Source of the DNA: Actinomycetota bacterium
GTDB lineage: Bacteria; Actinomycetota; Thermoleophilia; Gaiellales; Gaiellaceae
NCBI GenBank assembly: GCA_020029625.1
Contig: JAIBJP010000044.1
Span: forward strand, 1 to 11,116
Direction: 5' to 3'
Length of the DNA: 11,116 bases
Shown: piece by piece, positions 1 to 6,018 of the stretch
Position numbering within the stretch: the stretch's first letter is position 1
Layout of the letters: every line of letters starts with the position of its first letter
The notes under the pieces: model-generated
Database searches by the model: none
The model's input: the letters and a program-made list of their open reading frames with translations, nothing else
What the model was told of the DNA's origin: nothing
Position numbers and translations under genes: made by a program

Positions 1-696
1 ATGGACGCCCACACCTTCGGCCTGGCCAAGGCGTGTGTCGAGATGGATCTCGTCGGCGAGCTCTCCTCGGCACGGGTGCGGGACGAGCTCCAGGCCCTCC
101 TCTCCGAGGAACGCGTCGGGGACTCCGTTCGTCGCATGGCGGTACTCGGCATCGACCGCGCTATCCATCCCCATCTGGCTGCCGATGAAGAGGCTGTGAG
201 CCTGATCGAGGCGATCGATTCCCTCCGCGAGGTCTACGCGCCCGAGGCGCCTGCCTGGCGTCTGCGGCTGGTGGTGCTCGCACGGCGCCTTGGCTCGACG
301 GAGGTACTCGACTGGGCCGACCGTCTCAAGCTGCGCCGCCGCGACGCCGAGCGGATCGCCGATGCCGTCGCCGTCGCCCCCCGGCTGCGAGATCTCGTCG
401 GAGCGACCAAGGAGCCCGCGGCCCTCTGGCAGCGCGTCGCCCCGCACGATCCGGACGGAGCGCTGCTCGCGCTTGCCACCTCGAAGGGGCGCGCTCGCAA
501 ACGACTCGAGCGCTACTTCGAGGAGCTCCGGGGCGTGACGCTCGAGATCTCCGGCGGCGACCTGGCCGAGCTCGGGCTCGGCGAATCTCCGCAGGTCGGG
601 GCAGTGCTCGAGGAGCTACGCAGGCGCAAGCTGAACGGCGAGCTCGACGGACGCGCGGCCGAGATCGAGGCTGCGAAGGAGTTGCTCAGCGCCTGA
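1..696 (+). CDS. CCA-adding enzyme / poly(A) polymerase family protein, C-terminal part (5' truncated)
   Basis: This is the C-terminal 231 residues of a class II tRNA nucleotidyltransferase/poly(A) polymerase-type protein, a family that builds or repairs the tRNA 3' CCA end. The visible part is helical. It opens with the neck/body signature of the RNA-binding domain (residues 5-60: TFGLAKACVEMDLVGELSSA, then RVRDEL and an IHPHL motif). It ends with the usual family tail, in which a GLGESPQVG turn is followed by a helix rich in Arg, Lys and Leu. The catalytic nucleotidyltransferase head (GS and DxD motifs) is absent, and the first residues correspond to the middle of a full-length protein. The ATG at position 1 is therefore probably an internal Met and the gene begins upstream of the window. 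Its stop overlaps the start of the next gene by one base (TGATG). I am sure of the family, less sure whether it adds CCA, only A, or carries extra upstream domains. Confidence 0.75.
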   Translation: MDAHTFGLAKACVEMDLVGELSSARVRDELQALLSEERVGDSVRRMAVLGIDRAIHPHLAADEEAVSLIEAIDSLREVYAPEAPAWRLRLVVLARRLGSTEVLDWADRLKLRRRDAERIADAVAVAPRLRDLVGATKEPAALWQRVAPHDPDGALLALATSKGRARKRLERYFEELRGVTLEISGGDLAELGLGESPQVGAVLEELRRRKLNGELDGRAAEIEAAKELLSA

Positions 697-1319
697 TGGA
701 TCTCCGCACGTTCGTCCTCCTGCTCCCGATCGTCCTCGTCAGCCTGACGCTGCACGAGCTCGCCCACGCCTGGGTTGCTTGGAGGCTCGGCGATCCGACG
801 GCGAAGTCACAGGGCCGCCTGACTCTGAACCCGATCGTCCACCTCGACCCGCTGGGGACGCTGATGTTCGTCCTCACGGCGCTGATCGCCAACCTGCCGT
901 TCGGCTGGGCACGCCCGGTACCCGTCGATCCGCGCTACTTCCGCCGCGCGAAGGAGGGGATGGCGATCGTGGCCGCCGCTGGCCCGCTGATGAACTTCCT
1001 CCTCGCTCTCGTGTGCTGGGGGGTCGTCCGCCATGTGGAGCTGAGCGGCCAGTGGGCGGAGGTCTTGGAGAAGGCCTACATCGTCAACCTGGTCCTCGGC
1101 ATCTTCAACCTCGTTCCGGTCCCGCCTCTGGACGGCTCCCGGATCCTGGGCGTGGTGATGGACGACGCCACCTACGTTCGCTGGATCCGGCTCGACCAGT
1201 ACGGGATGCTGGTCGTCTTCGGAGCCTTTTTCCTCTTCCAGGAACAGTTCACGCGCGTGCTCACCGACCTGATCATCCACGTGACGCGTGTGATGGACGT
1301 GCTCGTGCTCGCCTCGTGA
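696..1319 (+). CDS. Site-2 protease (peptidase M50) family membrane metalloprotease
   Basis: This is a 207-residue intramembrane zinc metalloprotease of the short, PDZ-less M50 group. The first transmembrane helix carries HELAH (H20, E21, H24), the zinc-binding and catalytic motif. It is followed by the family's GRLTLNPIVHLDPLG block. Near residues 134-150 comes NLVPVPPLDGSRIL, whose D146 supplies the third zinc ligand. About five to six hydrophobic segments are visible (N-terminal helix, residues 50-68, 90-110, 128-145, 168-185). The ATG overlaps the preceding stop by one base and the stop overlaps the pgeF GTG, so translation is probably coupled. Family members cleave transmembrane substrates, but nothing here identifies the substrate. 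It is distinct from RseP, which carries PDZ domains and usually sits downstream of cdsA. Confidence 0.9.
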   Translation: MDLRTFVLLLPIVLVSLTLHELAHAWVAWRLGDPTAKSQGRLTLNPIVHLDPLGTLMFVLTALIANLPFGWARPVPVDPRYFRRAKEGMAIVAAAGPLMNFLLALVCWGVVRHVELSGQWAEVLEKAYIVNLVLGIFNLVPVPPLDGSRILGVVMDDATYVRWIRLDQYGMLVVFGAFFLFQEQFTRVLTDLIIHVTRVMDVLVLAS

Positions 1320-2041
1320 GGCTGCTCGAGTGGGAGGGGGCTCCCGAGCCCTACCGGGTCGTGTTCACAACGCGGCTGGGCGGAGTGAGCGAAGGCGCCT
1401 TCGAGTCGCTCAACCTCGGGATCCTCACCGAAGACGATCCGGACCGAGTCGTCGAGAACCGGCGTCGGCTCTGCGAAGCCGTTGGCGTGGACGCCGAGAC
1501 CGCGACGATGGCCTGGCAGGTGCACGGGAGCGCCGTGACGGAGGCCAAGCCGAAAGGGATTCTCGAGCGCACCGTCTTTGACCAGTGCGACGGCCTGTGG
1601 AGCGACCGGCCGGGACAGGCGATGGCGCTCGTCACCGCGGACTGCTTCCCGGTCGCGATCGCGCGAGCTGATAGCAGGAGGCCGGGGCTTTGCGTCCTCC
1701 ACGTCGGGTGGCGTGGGTTGCTCGAGGGAATCGTCGCCTCGGGAACCGGGGCGCTCGCCGAAGGGGCCCTCACGGCCGCGATCGGGCCGGGGATTGGAGC
1801 CTGCTGCTACGAGGTCGGCGAAGAGGTTGCCGGTCCTTTCCGCGAGCGCTTCGGAGACGACGTCGTCGTCCAGGACCGCCTCGACCTGGGCGGAGCCACC
1901 GAGCGAGCGCTGCGGGAGGCCGGAGTGGTCTCCGTCGAGCGGTCGAGGCATTGCACCGCTTGCGAGCCTGAGCTCTTCTTCTCACACCGCCGCGACCACG
2001 GCCGGACCGGTAGGCAGGGCGTCCTTGCGACTATCCGCTGA
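1316..2041 (+). CDS. pgeF: Peptidoglycan editing factor PgeF (YfiH/YlmD laccase-domain protein)
   Basis: This is a 241-residue cytosolic metalloenzyme of the Cu-oxidase_4/YfiH family. Family members have been reported as polyphenol oxidases, as purine nucleoside-cleaving enzymes and, in Escherichia coli, as a factor that removes mis-made UDP-MurNAc-L-Ser. The metal-site triad is visible: H70 in QVHG, C110 in the TADCFPV block, and H129 in LHVGWRG. Other signatures are AIGPGIGACCYEVG and the C-terminal block HCTACEPELFFSHRRDHGRT followed by GR. I chose the GTG at 1316 because it overlaps the M50 stop (GTGA) and gives a family-like N-terminus leading into FTTRLGGVS. The open frame extends further upstream, but there it only shadows the protease gene. 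The gene sits directly before yggS and sepF, its conserved place in Gram-positive division clusters (ylmD-ylmE-ylmF in Bacillus). Confidence 0.93.
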   Translation: MRLLEWEGAPEPYRVVFTTRLGGVSEGAFESLNLGILTEDDPDRVVENRRRLCEAVGVDAETATMAWQVHGSAVTEAKPKGILERTVFDQCDGLWSDRPGQAMALVTADCFPVAIARADSRRPGLCVLHVGWRGLLEGIVASGTGALAEGALTAAIGPGIGACCYEVGEEVAGPFRERFGDDVVVQDRLDLGGATERALREAGVVSVERSRHCTACEPELFFSHRRDHGRTGRQGVLATIR

Positions 2042-2636
2042 GAAGATGCGGCGGAACTACGAGCGGATCCGCTCCGAGGTGGGTCCCGGGGTCACCGTCG
2101 TCGCGGCGACGAAGTACGCGGACCTGGAGACGATGGAGCTCCTCGCGGACGCCGGTGTCGAGGTCGTGGGCGAGAACCGCGCTCAGGACTTGGCCGTCAA
2201 GCACGAGCGTTTCGGGGAACGCTTCCACTGGCACTTCATCGGCCATCTCCAGTCCCGCAAGGCCAAGGATGTATCGAACCTCTGTGAGCTCGTCCATTCG
2301 CTGAGCTCGGTCTCTGCGGCGAAGCGGCTCAGTGTGCCGGCGCTCGTCGAGGTCAACCTCGCCGGCGAAGAGACGAAGTCGGGAGTCTCGCCCGCACGGT
2401 TGCCCCAGTTCCTCGCCGAAGCGCGTGAGCTGGGCGTCGACGTCCAAGGGCTGATGACGATGCCGCCTCTCGCCGACGATCCGGAGCGCTCGCGGCCCTA
2501 TTTTCGGCGCCTGCGGGAGCTTGCCGGCGAGCTCGGACTGGCCGAGCTTTCCATGGGAACGTCGCAGGACTACGGTGTCGCGGCGGAGGAGGGAGCGACG
2601 CTCGTCCGGGTGGGTTCCGTACTGTTCGGTCGCTAA
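2025..2636 (+). CDS. yggS: YggS/YlmE-family PLP-binding homeostasis protein
   Basis: This is a cytosolic single-domain TIM-barrel protein that binds pyridoxal phosphate and helps balance free PLP and amino acids; no enzymatic activity is firmly known for the family. The PLP lysine lies in VVAATKYAD (K30 from this start). Further signatures are ENRAQD, WHFIGHLQSRKAKDV, VEVNLAGEETKSGV, GLMTMPP and the phosphate-binding end LSMGTSQDYGVAAEEGA followed by VRVGSVLFG. The start is uncertain. TTG at 2025 has a purine-rich GGCAGGG about five bases upstream and gives 203 residues; it overlaps the pgeF end by 17 bases. ATG at 2046 gives 196 residues but has poor ribosome-binding spacing. Both are shorter than the roughly 220-230 residues common in the family, because the N-terminal helix is short. 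The fold core looks complete. Confidence 0.88.
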   Translation: MRLSAEKMRRNYERIRSEVGPGVTVVAATKYADLETMELLADAGVEVVGENRAQDLAVKHERFGERFHWHFIGHLQSRKAKDVSNLCELVHSLSSVSAAKRLSVPALVEVNLAGEETKSGVSPARLPQFLAEARELGVDVQGLMTMPPLADDPERSRPYFRRLRELAGELGLAELSMGTSQDYGVAAEEGATLVRVGSVLFGR

Positions 2637-2639
2637 GAT
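2634..2639 (+). promoter_or_regulatory. Possible -10 element for sepF
   Basis: TAAGAT, overlapping the yggS stop codon, fits an actinobacterial -10 hexamer. It lies 12 bases before the sepF ATG, which would leave a leader of only about five bases. No convincing -35 hexamer is visible 17 bases further upstream, so this is tentative. Confidence 0.22.
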
Positions 2640-2651
2640 TCAGCGGTCGCA

Positions 2652-3197
2652 ATGGGAGTCGGAACCGTCTGGAGCCGGGCGCTTGTTTACTTCGGTATCG
2701 TCGAGGAGGACGAGTACTGGGACGAGGAAGCGTACGCCGCCGAGGAGGATCTCGAGCGCACGTACGCGGACCGTGACAGCGCAAACGTTCGCCGGCTCGC
2801 CCCGAGGCGCGGGGGGCCGGAGTTCGAGGACTGGTCGGAGCCGGACTCGGCCCCTGCGAGAACCGCCGTCCTGCGACCGGGCTCCGGAAGGCGTCCGCTC
2901 GAGGCCGTCGCGTCCGCGTCGGTGCGAGTCCACCTGGTCGTCCCGCGGAGCTTCAACGATGCCCAGTCGATCGCGGACAAGTTCAAGGAGTCGGTCCCGG
3001 TGATCGTCAACCTCCAGGGCACGGACGTCGAGCTCTCCAAGCGGCTGATCGACTTCTCGAGCGGGCTCACCTACGCCCTCAACGGCAGCATGCAGCGCGT
3101 CGCCGACAAGGTGTTCCTCCTGACGCCTCGCAACGTCGAGGTATCGGCCGAAGAGCGAGCCCGCCTGATCGACCGCGGCTTCTACAACCAAAGTTAA
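2652..3197 (+). CDS. sepF: Cell division protein SepF
   Basis: SepF anchors and bundles FtsZ at the membrane during septum formation. The 181-residue protein has the expected three parts. Residues 1-20 form a short amphipathic membrane-binding helix (MGVGTVWSRALVYFGIVEED). An acidic and Arg/Pro-rich linker runs to about residue 95. The C-terminal alpha/beta dimer domain covers about 96-170, with RVHLVVPRSFNDAQSIADKF, VIVNLQGTD and the DFSSGLTYALNG/VFLLTPRNVEV blocks that form the FtsZ-binding and dimer face. It starts 15 bases after yggS. No good Shine-Dalgarno sequence precedes the ATG; a TAAGAT at the yggS stop may be a promoter. The neighbours pgeF, yggS, yggT and divIVA form the usual ylm-type cluster, although ftsZ itself is not in the window. 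The family is certain. Confidence 0.96.
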   Translation: MGVGTVWSRALVYFGIVEEDEYWDEEAYAAEEDLERTYADRDSANVRRLAPRRGGPEFEDWSEPDSAPARTAVLRPGSGRRPLEAVASASVRVHLVVPRSFNDAQSIADKFKESVPVIVNLQGTDVELSKRLIDFSSGLTYALNGSMQRVADKVFLLTPRNVEVSAEERARLIDRGFYNQS

Positions 3198-3266
3198 TCG
3201 GCCGAAATCTTCGGCTACGCCGCGATTTCTTAACCGGCCGAAATCTTCGGCTTCGCCGCGATCTCG
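3195..3266 (+). repeat. Two tandem copies of a 36-bp palindromic repeat between sepF and yggT
   Basis: Positions 3195-3230 and 3231-3266 are head-to-tail copies of a 36-base unit differing at only a few positions (for example CTAC versus CTTC, and ATTTCT versus ATCTCG). Each unit begins with TAA, the first being the sepF stop codon, and both TAAs are in the sepF frame. Each contains the perfect inverted repeat GCCGAA-ATC-TTCGGC (3201-3215 and 3237-3251). The first copy can alternatively fold with GAAATC (3204-3209) pairing to GATTTC (3224-3229) around CGGC-TAC-GCCG. In the second copy that outer pairing carries one mismatch. There is no T-run, so a simple intrinsic terminator is unlikely. The units resemble REP-type intergenic elements or a local duplication. 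Confidence 0.85.
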
Positions 3267-3280
3267 ACCGGGGGAGGCGT

Positions 3281-3286
3281 TAGGTT
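3281..3286 (+). promoter_or_regulatory. Possible -10 element for a leaderless yggT transcript
   Basis: TAGGTT resembles GC-rich actinobacterial -10 hexamers and ends seven bases before the yggT ATG at 3294. Transcription would then begin at or next to the start codon. The only Shine-Dalgarno-like run, GGGGGAGG at 3270-3277, is 16 bases from the ATG and too far for normal use. No clear -35 is seen, so this is tentative. Confidence 0.25.
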
Positions 3287-3293
3287 TCCCAGG

Positions 3294-3596
3294 ATGCCGC
3301 TCGCCGATGCCATCGACACCATCCAGGGATTCGTCTACGTCCTCTTCCTGGTCTACCTGCTCTGCATCTTCGCGTACATCCTCACGTCCTGGATTCCGCT
3401 CCCGTACAACGTCTGGTTGAACCGTGTCCAGCGGTTCCTGTATGACGTCGTCGACCCCTATCTGCGCCTGTTCAGACGCTTCATCCCGCAGCTCTCGTTG
3501 GGCGGCCTGGGCCTTGACCTCTCGCCGATCGTCGCCATCATCGTCCTCTACGCCGTCAACGCCCTCGTTCAGGGCCTGCTCGAGTCCTTGCACTGA
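3294..3596 (+). CDS. YggT-family small membrane protein
   Basis: This is a 100-residue integral membrane protein of the YggT/CCB3-YlmG family. Two hydrophobic segments are clear, at about residues 10-33 and 76-97. Between them lies the conserved amphipathic family block RVQRFLYDVVDPYLRLFRRF followed by IP, then the short glycine-rich turn GGLGLDLSPIVA. The family's molecular role is poorly defined. Relatives are linked to membrane protein insertion or complex assembly in plastids and to cell division clusters in bacteria, where the gene habitually sits between sepF and divIVA, as here. The length is normal. The start at 3294 is chosen because it gives a standard N-terminus and no upstream in-frame start fits. 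The ribosome-binding signal is weak at proper spacing. Confidence 0.93.
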   Translation: MPLADAIDTIQGFVYVLFLVYLLCIFAYILTSWIPLPYNVWLNRVQRFLYDVVDPYLRLFRRFIPQLSLGGLGLDLSPIVAIIVLYAVNALVQGLLESLH

Positions 3597-3633
3597 AGGA
3601 GATCCCGCCCGTACGGCGAAGGGCTGGATCACG

Positions 3634-4107
3634 ATGTCGCTCACCCCTGTCGAAATCCGGCACGTGAAGCTCGGCCGGCGGCCGTTCGGCTACGACCGCC
3701 GGGTCACCGACGACCTCCTCAGTGACATCGTCGCGAGCTTCGAGCAGGTCTGGCGCGAGCGCGCCGACCTTCGAGACAAGATGGAGGAGCTCGAGAGCGA
3801 GCTCTCTCGTCAGAAAGAGATCGAGGGCACGCTGCGGAACACCCTCCTCTCGGCCGAGCGGATGGCCGACGACGTGCGCACGCAGGCTCGCCGGGAAGCG
3901 GACGTGATCATCTCGGAGGCCCGCGCCACGGCGCGCGACATCGTCTCCGGCGCCGAGAACGAGCGCGAGCGGATCCACGGCGAGATCCGCCGCTTACGCA
4001 CTCTGGAAGTGGACGTTCGCGCCGACTACCGGGCCTTCCTGGTGAGCGCTCTCGACCGCCTCGAAGGGGACACGGAAGCGCGCCAGGCCTCGGGTCAAGC
4101 TGCCTGA
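3634..4107 (+). CDS. divIVA: DivIVA-domain coiled-coil protein (Wag31-like)
   Basis: DivIVA proteins bind curved or polar membrane and recruit division or polar-growth machinery. This copy is a short 157 residues. Residues 1-35 match the N-terminal lipid-binding domain (SLTPVEIRHVKLGRRPFGYD, then a VTDDLL helix). Residues 35-130 form a charged coiled coil rich in Glu, Arg and Ala, and the tail is Ala/Gln-rich. Aligned without gaps to the Bacillus subtilis N-terminus, the membrane-inserting F17-R18 pair is replaced by P17-F18, preceded by R15-R16. The ATG at 3634 is selected because homology begins there; the upstream open frame only shadows yggT. It follows yggT by 37 bases in the standard cluster order. 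The low-complexity coiled coil makes the C-terminal half less diagnostic, but the N-terminus and context make the call firm. Confidence 0.88.
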   Translation: MSLTPVEIRHVKLGRRPFGYDRRVTDDLLSDIVASFEQVWRERADLRDKMEELESELSRQKEIEGTLRNTLLSAERMADDVRTQARREADVIISEARATARDIVSGAENERERIHGEIRRLRTLEVDVRADYRAFLVSALDRLEGDTEARQASGQAA

Positions 4108-4128
4108 AGCCCCCGCAAACCACGCCGT

Positions 4129-4134
4129 TATACT
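4129..4134 (+). promoter_or_regulatory. Probable -10 element of a promoter for the TraR/DksA-type gene
   Basis: TATACT is a near-consensus -10 hexamer standing out in GC-rich DNA in the 54-base gap after divIVA. Transcription would start near 4141. That leaves a roughly 20-base leader carrying GAGGGGCGG (4146-4154) before the ATG at 4162, or a leaderless GTG at 4141. No good -35 hexamer is visible at 16-18 bases. Confidence 0.45.
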
Positions 4135-4161
4135 CAGACGGTGGCGAGGGGCGGCTCAACG

Positions 4162-4518
4162 ATGGACACGGATCGCTACCGGGATATCCTGCTGGAGGAG
4201 AGGACCCGGGTGGCGACCGCGATGAACCATCTCCACGAGAACAATTCCGTCTCGTTCGAGGACGAGACCGAGGAGGAGACCTACGACAATCACCTCGCCG
4301 ACTCGGCGACGGCGACTCTGAATCGGGAGATCGACTACACGCTGGAGGAGAACGCAGAGCATCTCCTCACGGCCATCAACGAGGCCTTGCAGCGGATCGA
4401 GCACGGCACCTTCGGGACCTGCGGACGCTGCGGCAAACCGATCGCCGAAGAACGGCTCGAGGCGATCCCGTACGCGAACAGGTGCATCGACTGCAAACGT
4501 CTCGAAGAGAGGGGTTAG
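4162..4518 (+). CDS. TraR/DksA-type C4 zinc-finger protein
   Basis: This is a 118-residue protein of the TraR/DksA family, whose members insert into the RNA polymerase secondary channel or act as general stress regulators. Residues 1-80 form the helical part (MDTDRYRDILLEERTRV at the start), containing the acidic segment FEDETEEETYDNHLADSATA and a TLEENAEHLL helix. The C-terminal zinc finger has the spacing C-x2-C-x17-C-x2-C (CGRC and CIDC) around PIAEERLEAIPYANR, a family hallmark. I prefer the ATG at 4162 because GAGGGGCGG lies about seven bases upstream. A GTG at 4141 would add seven residues and would be leaderless if transcription starts at the TATACT-driven site. The usual DksA coiled-coil tip (DxxDxA) is not obviously present, so a DksA-like effect on transcription initiation is an inference. 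The neighbour lspA begins 68 bases after the stop. Confidence 0.88.
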   Translation: MDTDRYRDILLEERTRVATAMNHLHENNSVSFEDETEEETYDNHLADSATATLNREIDYTLEENAEHLLTAINEALQRIEHGTFGTCGRCGKPIAEERLEAIPYANRCIDCKRLEERG

Positions 4519-4586
4519 TCAACCCCGCACCGCGGCTGATCGACGTTCGCGTCGGGTCGGCAACGGACGGGAGGGTTCCGATCTCG

Positions 4587-5111
4587 ATGGCGGAGCGTCC
4601 ACTGTCGGCCGGACCGTTCCACTGGCTCGGGCTCCTGGCCGTGGCCGTTTCCGGCCTGGCCGCGGATCAGCTGACGAAGCAGATCGTCGTCACGCAGCTG
4701 GCACTGGGCGAGTCCGTGCATGTCGTGGGGCCCCTCCACATCCGGCACGTGAACAACCCCGGAATCGCGTTCGGCCTTTTCTCGAGCTGGGCCTCGATCG
4801 TCACGTTCCTCACGGCCGGCGCCGTCCTCTGGATGCTCTTCTACTTCGCCAAGTCCGGCGCGCGCCATCCCATCCTGCCCGTGGCGCTCGGGCTCCTGGT
4901 CGGCGGCAGTCTCGGGAACCTGGTCGACCGGCTGCGCATCGGCCACGTGACGGACTTCCTGGACTTGCGCTTCTGGCCCGCGTTCAACCTCGCGGACACG
5001 TTCATCGTCGTCGGCGTCGCTTCGCTTCTGCTCGCGCTCGTGGACGCCGAGCGCCAGCCGCGGATCCGTCGAACTCACTCGAACAGGCCGGCTCCGAAAA
5101 CCAGTGCCTGA
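4587..5111 (+). CDS. lspA: Lipoprotein signal peptidase (signal peptidase II)
   Basis: LspA is the membrane aspartyl protease that removes signal peptides from diacylglyceryl-modified prolipoproteins. The 174-residue protein has four transmembrane helices (about residues 10-30, 60-85, 92-112 and 135-155). Conserved elements are ADQLTK in the first helix region, HVNNPGIAFGLF after the periplasmic segment, and the two catalytic aspartates: D114 in GGSLGNLVDRLRIGHVTDF and D137 in FWPAFNLADTF. The basic C-terminal tail (residues 155-174) is cytoplasmic. The ATG at 4587 follows GGGAGGG (4569-4575) at a slightly long spacing of 11 bases. Upstream in-frame sequence overlaps the TraR/DksA-type gene and lacks family similarity. 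The last eight bases overlap the GTG start of the pseudouridine synthase gene, a common lspA-rluD arrangement that suggests translational coupling. Confidence 0.96.
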   Translation: MAERPLSAGPFHWLGLLAVAVSGLAADQLTKQIVVTQLALGESVHVVGPLHIRHVNNPGIAFGLFSSWASIVTFLTAGAVLWMLFYFAKSGARHPILPVALGLLVGGSLGNLVDRLRIGHVTDFLDLRFWPAFNLADTFIVVGVASLLLALVDAERQPRIRRTHSNRPAPKTSA

Positions 5112-6018
5112 AGTAACTCTCGCCGTGCCGCCTGGGGCGGCCGGCGAGCGCCTCGACCGCTTTTTGGCCGGCGTCGACGAGGTGGGCTCCCGTGCGGCTG
5201 CCGAGCGGCTCCTCGGGGAGCGGAGAGTTCTCGTGGACGGGTCGGTGCGCCCCAAGAGCTACCGGCTCGAGGGCGGGGAGCACGTGGAGCTCGACGTACC
5301 GGAGCGGCGCGAGGCGGAGCTCGAGCCCGAGGAGCTCGACCTTCGCATCGCGCACGAGGACGAGCACTTGCTCGTCGTCGACAAGCCCGCCGGTGTCGTG
5401 GTCCATCCGTCGGCGGGGCACCGCAGCGGGACCCTCGTCCACGGCCTGCTGGCCCATGCCATCTCGGGAGGTGGGGAGGCAGAGCGGCCGGGAATCGTCC
5501 ACCGCCTCGATCGTGACACGTCGGGCCTGCTCGTGGTGGCCCGCTCGGACGAAGCCCACCGGCGCTTGCAGCGGCTGCTCCGCGAGCGAGGGATCGAGCG
5601 GGAGTACCTGAGCCTGGTCCGCGGTCGGCCGCGCTCGCAGCACGGTCGTATCGAGGCCGCGATAGGCCGCGACCGCACCGACCCGACGCGAATCTCCCTC
5701 GATACGGCCACGCCGCGCGAGGCTGTGACGAACTTCGACGTCGTCGAGCTCCTCCCGAGCCATGCGCTGCTCCGCGTTCGCCTCGAGACCGGGCGGACGC
5801 ACCAGATCCGCGTCCATCTGGCCGCCATCGATCTGCCCGTCGCGGGCGATCCGGTCTACGGGGTTCCAGGCGACCTCGGACTCGAGCGCCAGTTTCTGCA
5901 CTCGGCCCGCCTCGCTTTCGACCATCCCTTCACCGGGGAGCGGGTCGAGGCCGCCTCGCCGCTTCCGGCTGACCTCGAACGCGCCTATCAGGCGGCTCGA
6001 GCCGCCTTGTCCGCGTAG
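5104..6018 (+). CDS. rluD: RluD/RluA-family 23S rRNA pseudouridine synthase with S4 domain
   Basis: This enzyme isomerises uridine to pseudouridine in structured RNA; RluD homologues act on helix 69 of 23S rRNA. The 304-residue protein has an N-terminal S4 RNA-binding domain (about residues 8-70, with GERLDRFLAG and an RVLVDG turn). The catalytic domain covers about 80-300: motif I DEHLLVVDKPAGVVVHPSAG, motif II GIVHRLDRDTSGLLVVARS with catalytic D136, and motif III LETGRTHQIRVHLAAIDLPV followed by AGDPVYG. GTG at 5104 is used as the start because homology begins within a few residues and it overlaps lspA by eight bases. The gene's last 31 bases overlap the 3' end of the reverse-strand GGDEF gene, inside which lies an 18-base palindrome. 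The family is certain; the exact target uridines are inferred from the family. Confidence 0.93.
   Translation: MPEVTLAVPPGAAGERLDRFLAGVDEVGSRAAAERLLGERRVLVDGSVRPKSYRLEGGEHVELDVPERREAELEPEELDLRIAHEDEHLLVVDKPAGVVVHPSAGHRSGTLVHGLLAHAISGGGEAERPGIVHRLDRDTSGLLVVARSDEAHRRLQRLLRERGIEREYLSLVRGRPRSQHGRIEAAIGRDRTDPTRISLDTATPREAVTNFDVVELLPSHALLRVRLETGRTHQIRVHLAAIDLPVAGDPVYGVPGDLGLERQFLHSARLAFDHPFTGERVEAASPLPADLERAYQAARAALSA

Noticed and set aside
1..3. ATG at the very first base as the true start of the first gene
   Set aside because: The encoded sequence begins in the middle of the CCA/poly(A) polymerase family alignment and lacks the catalytic head, so the gene most likely starts upstream of the window.
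779..1315. N-terminal extension of the PgeF frame back to 779
   Set aside because: This stretch overlaps the M50 protease gene out of frame, reads as Pro/Arg-rich shadow sequence, and PgeF homology begins right at GTG 1316.
3201..3251. Intrinsic terminator after sepF
   Set aside because: The hairpins are plausible, but neither is followed by a T-run.
3195..3266. CRISPR-like interpretation of the 36-bp repeats
   Set aside because: Only two copies exist, directly abutting with no spacer between them, and no cas genes are present.
2640..3644. Long reverse-strand open frame (334 codons) across sepF, the repeats and yggT
   Set aside because: It mirrors sepF and yggT, both clearly real. Its product is charged low-complexity sequence without family features, as expected for an antisense shadow in GC-rich DNA.
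5002..5925. Reverse open frame of 307 codons opposite lspA and rluD
   Set aside because: It shadows the rluD catalytic domain on the opposite strand; the product has no recognisable features.
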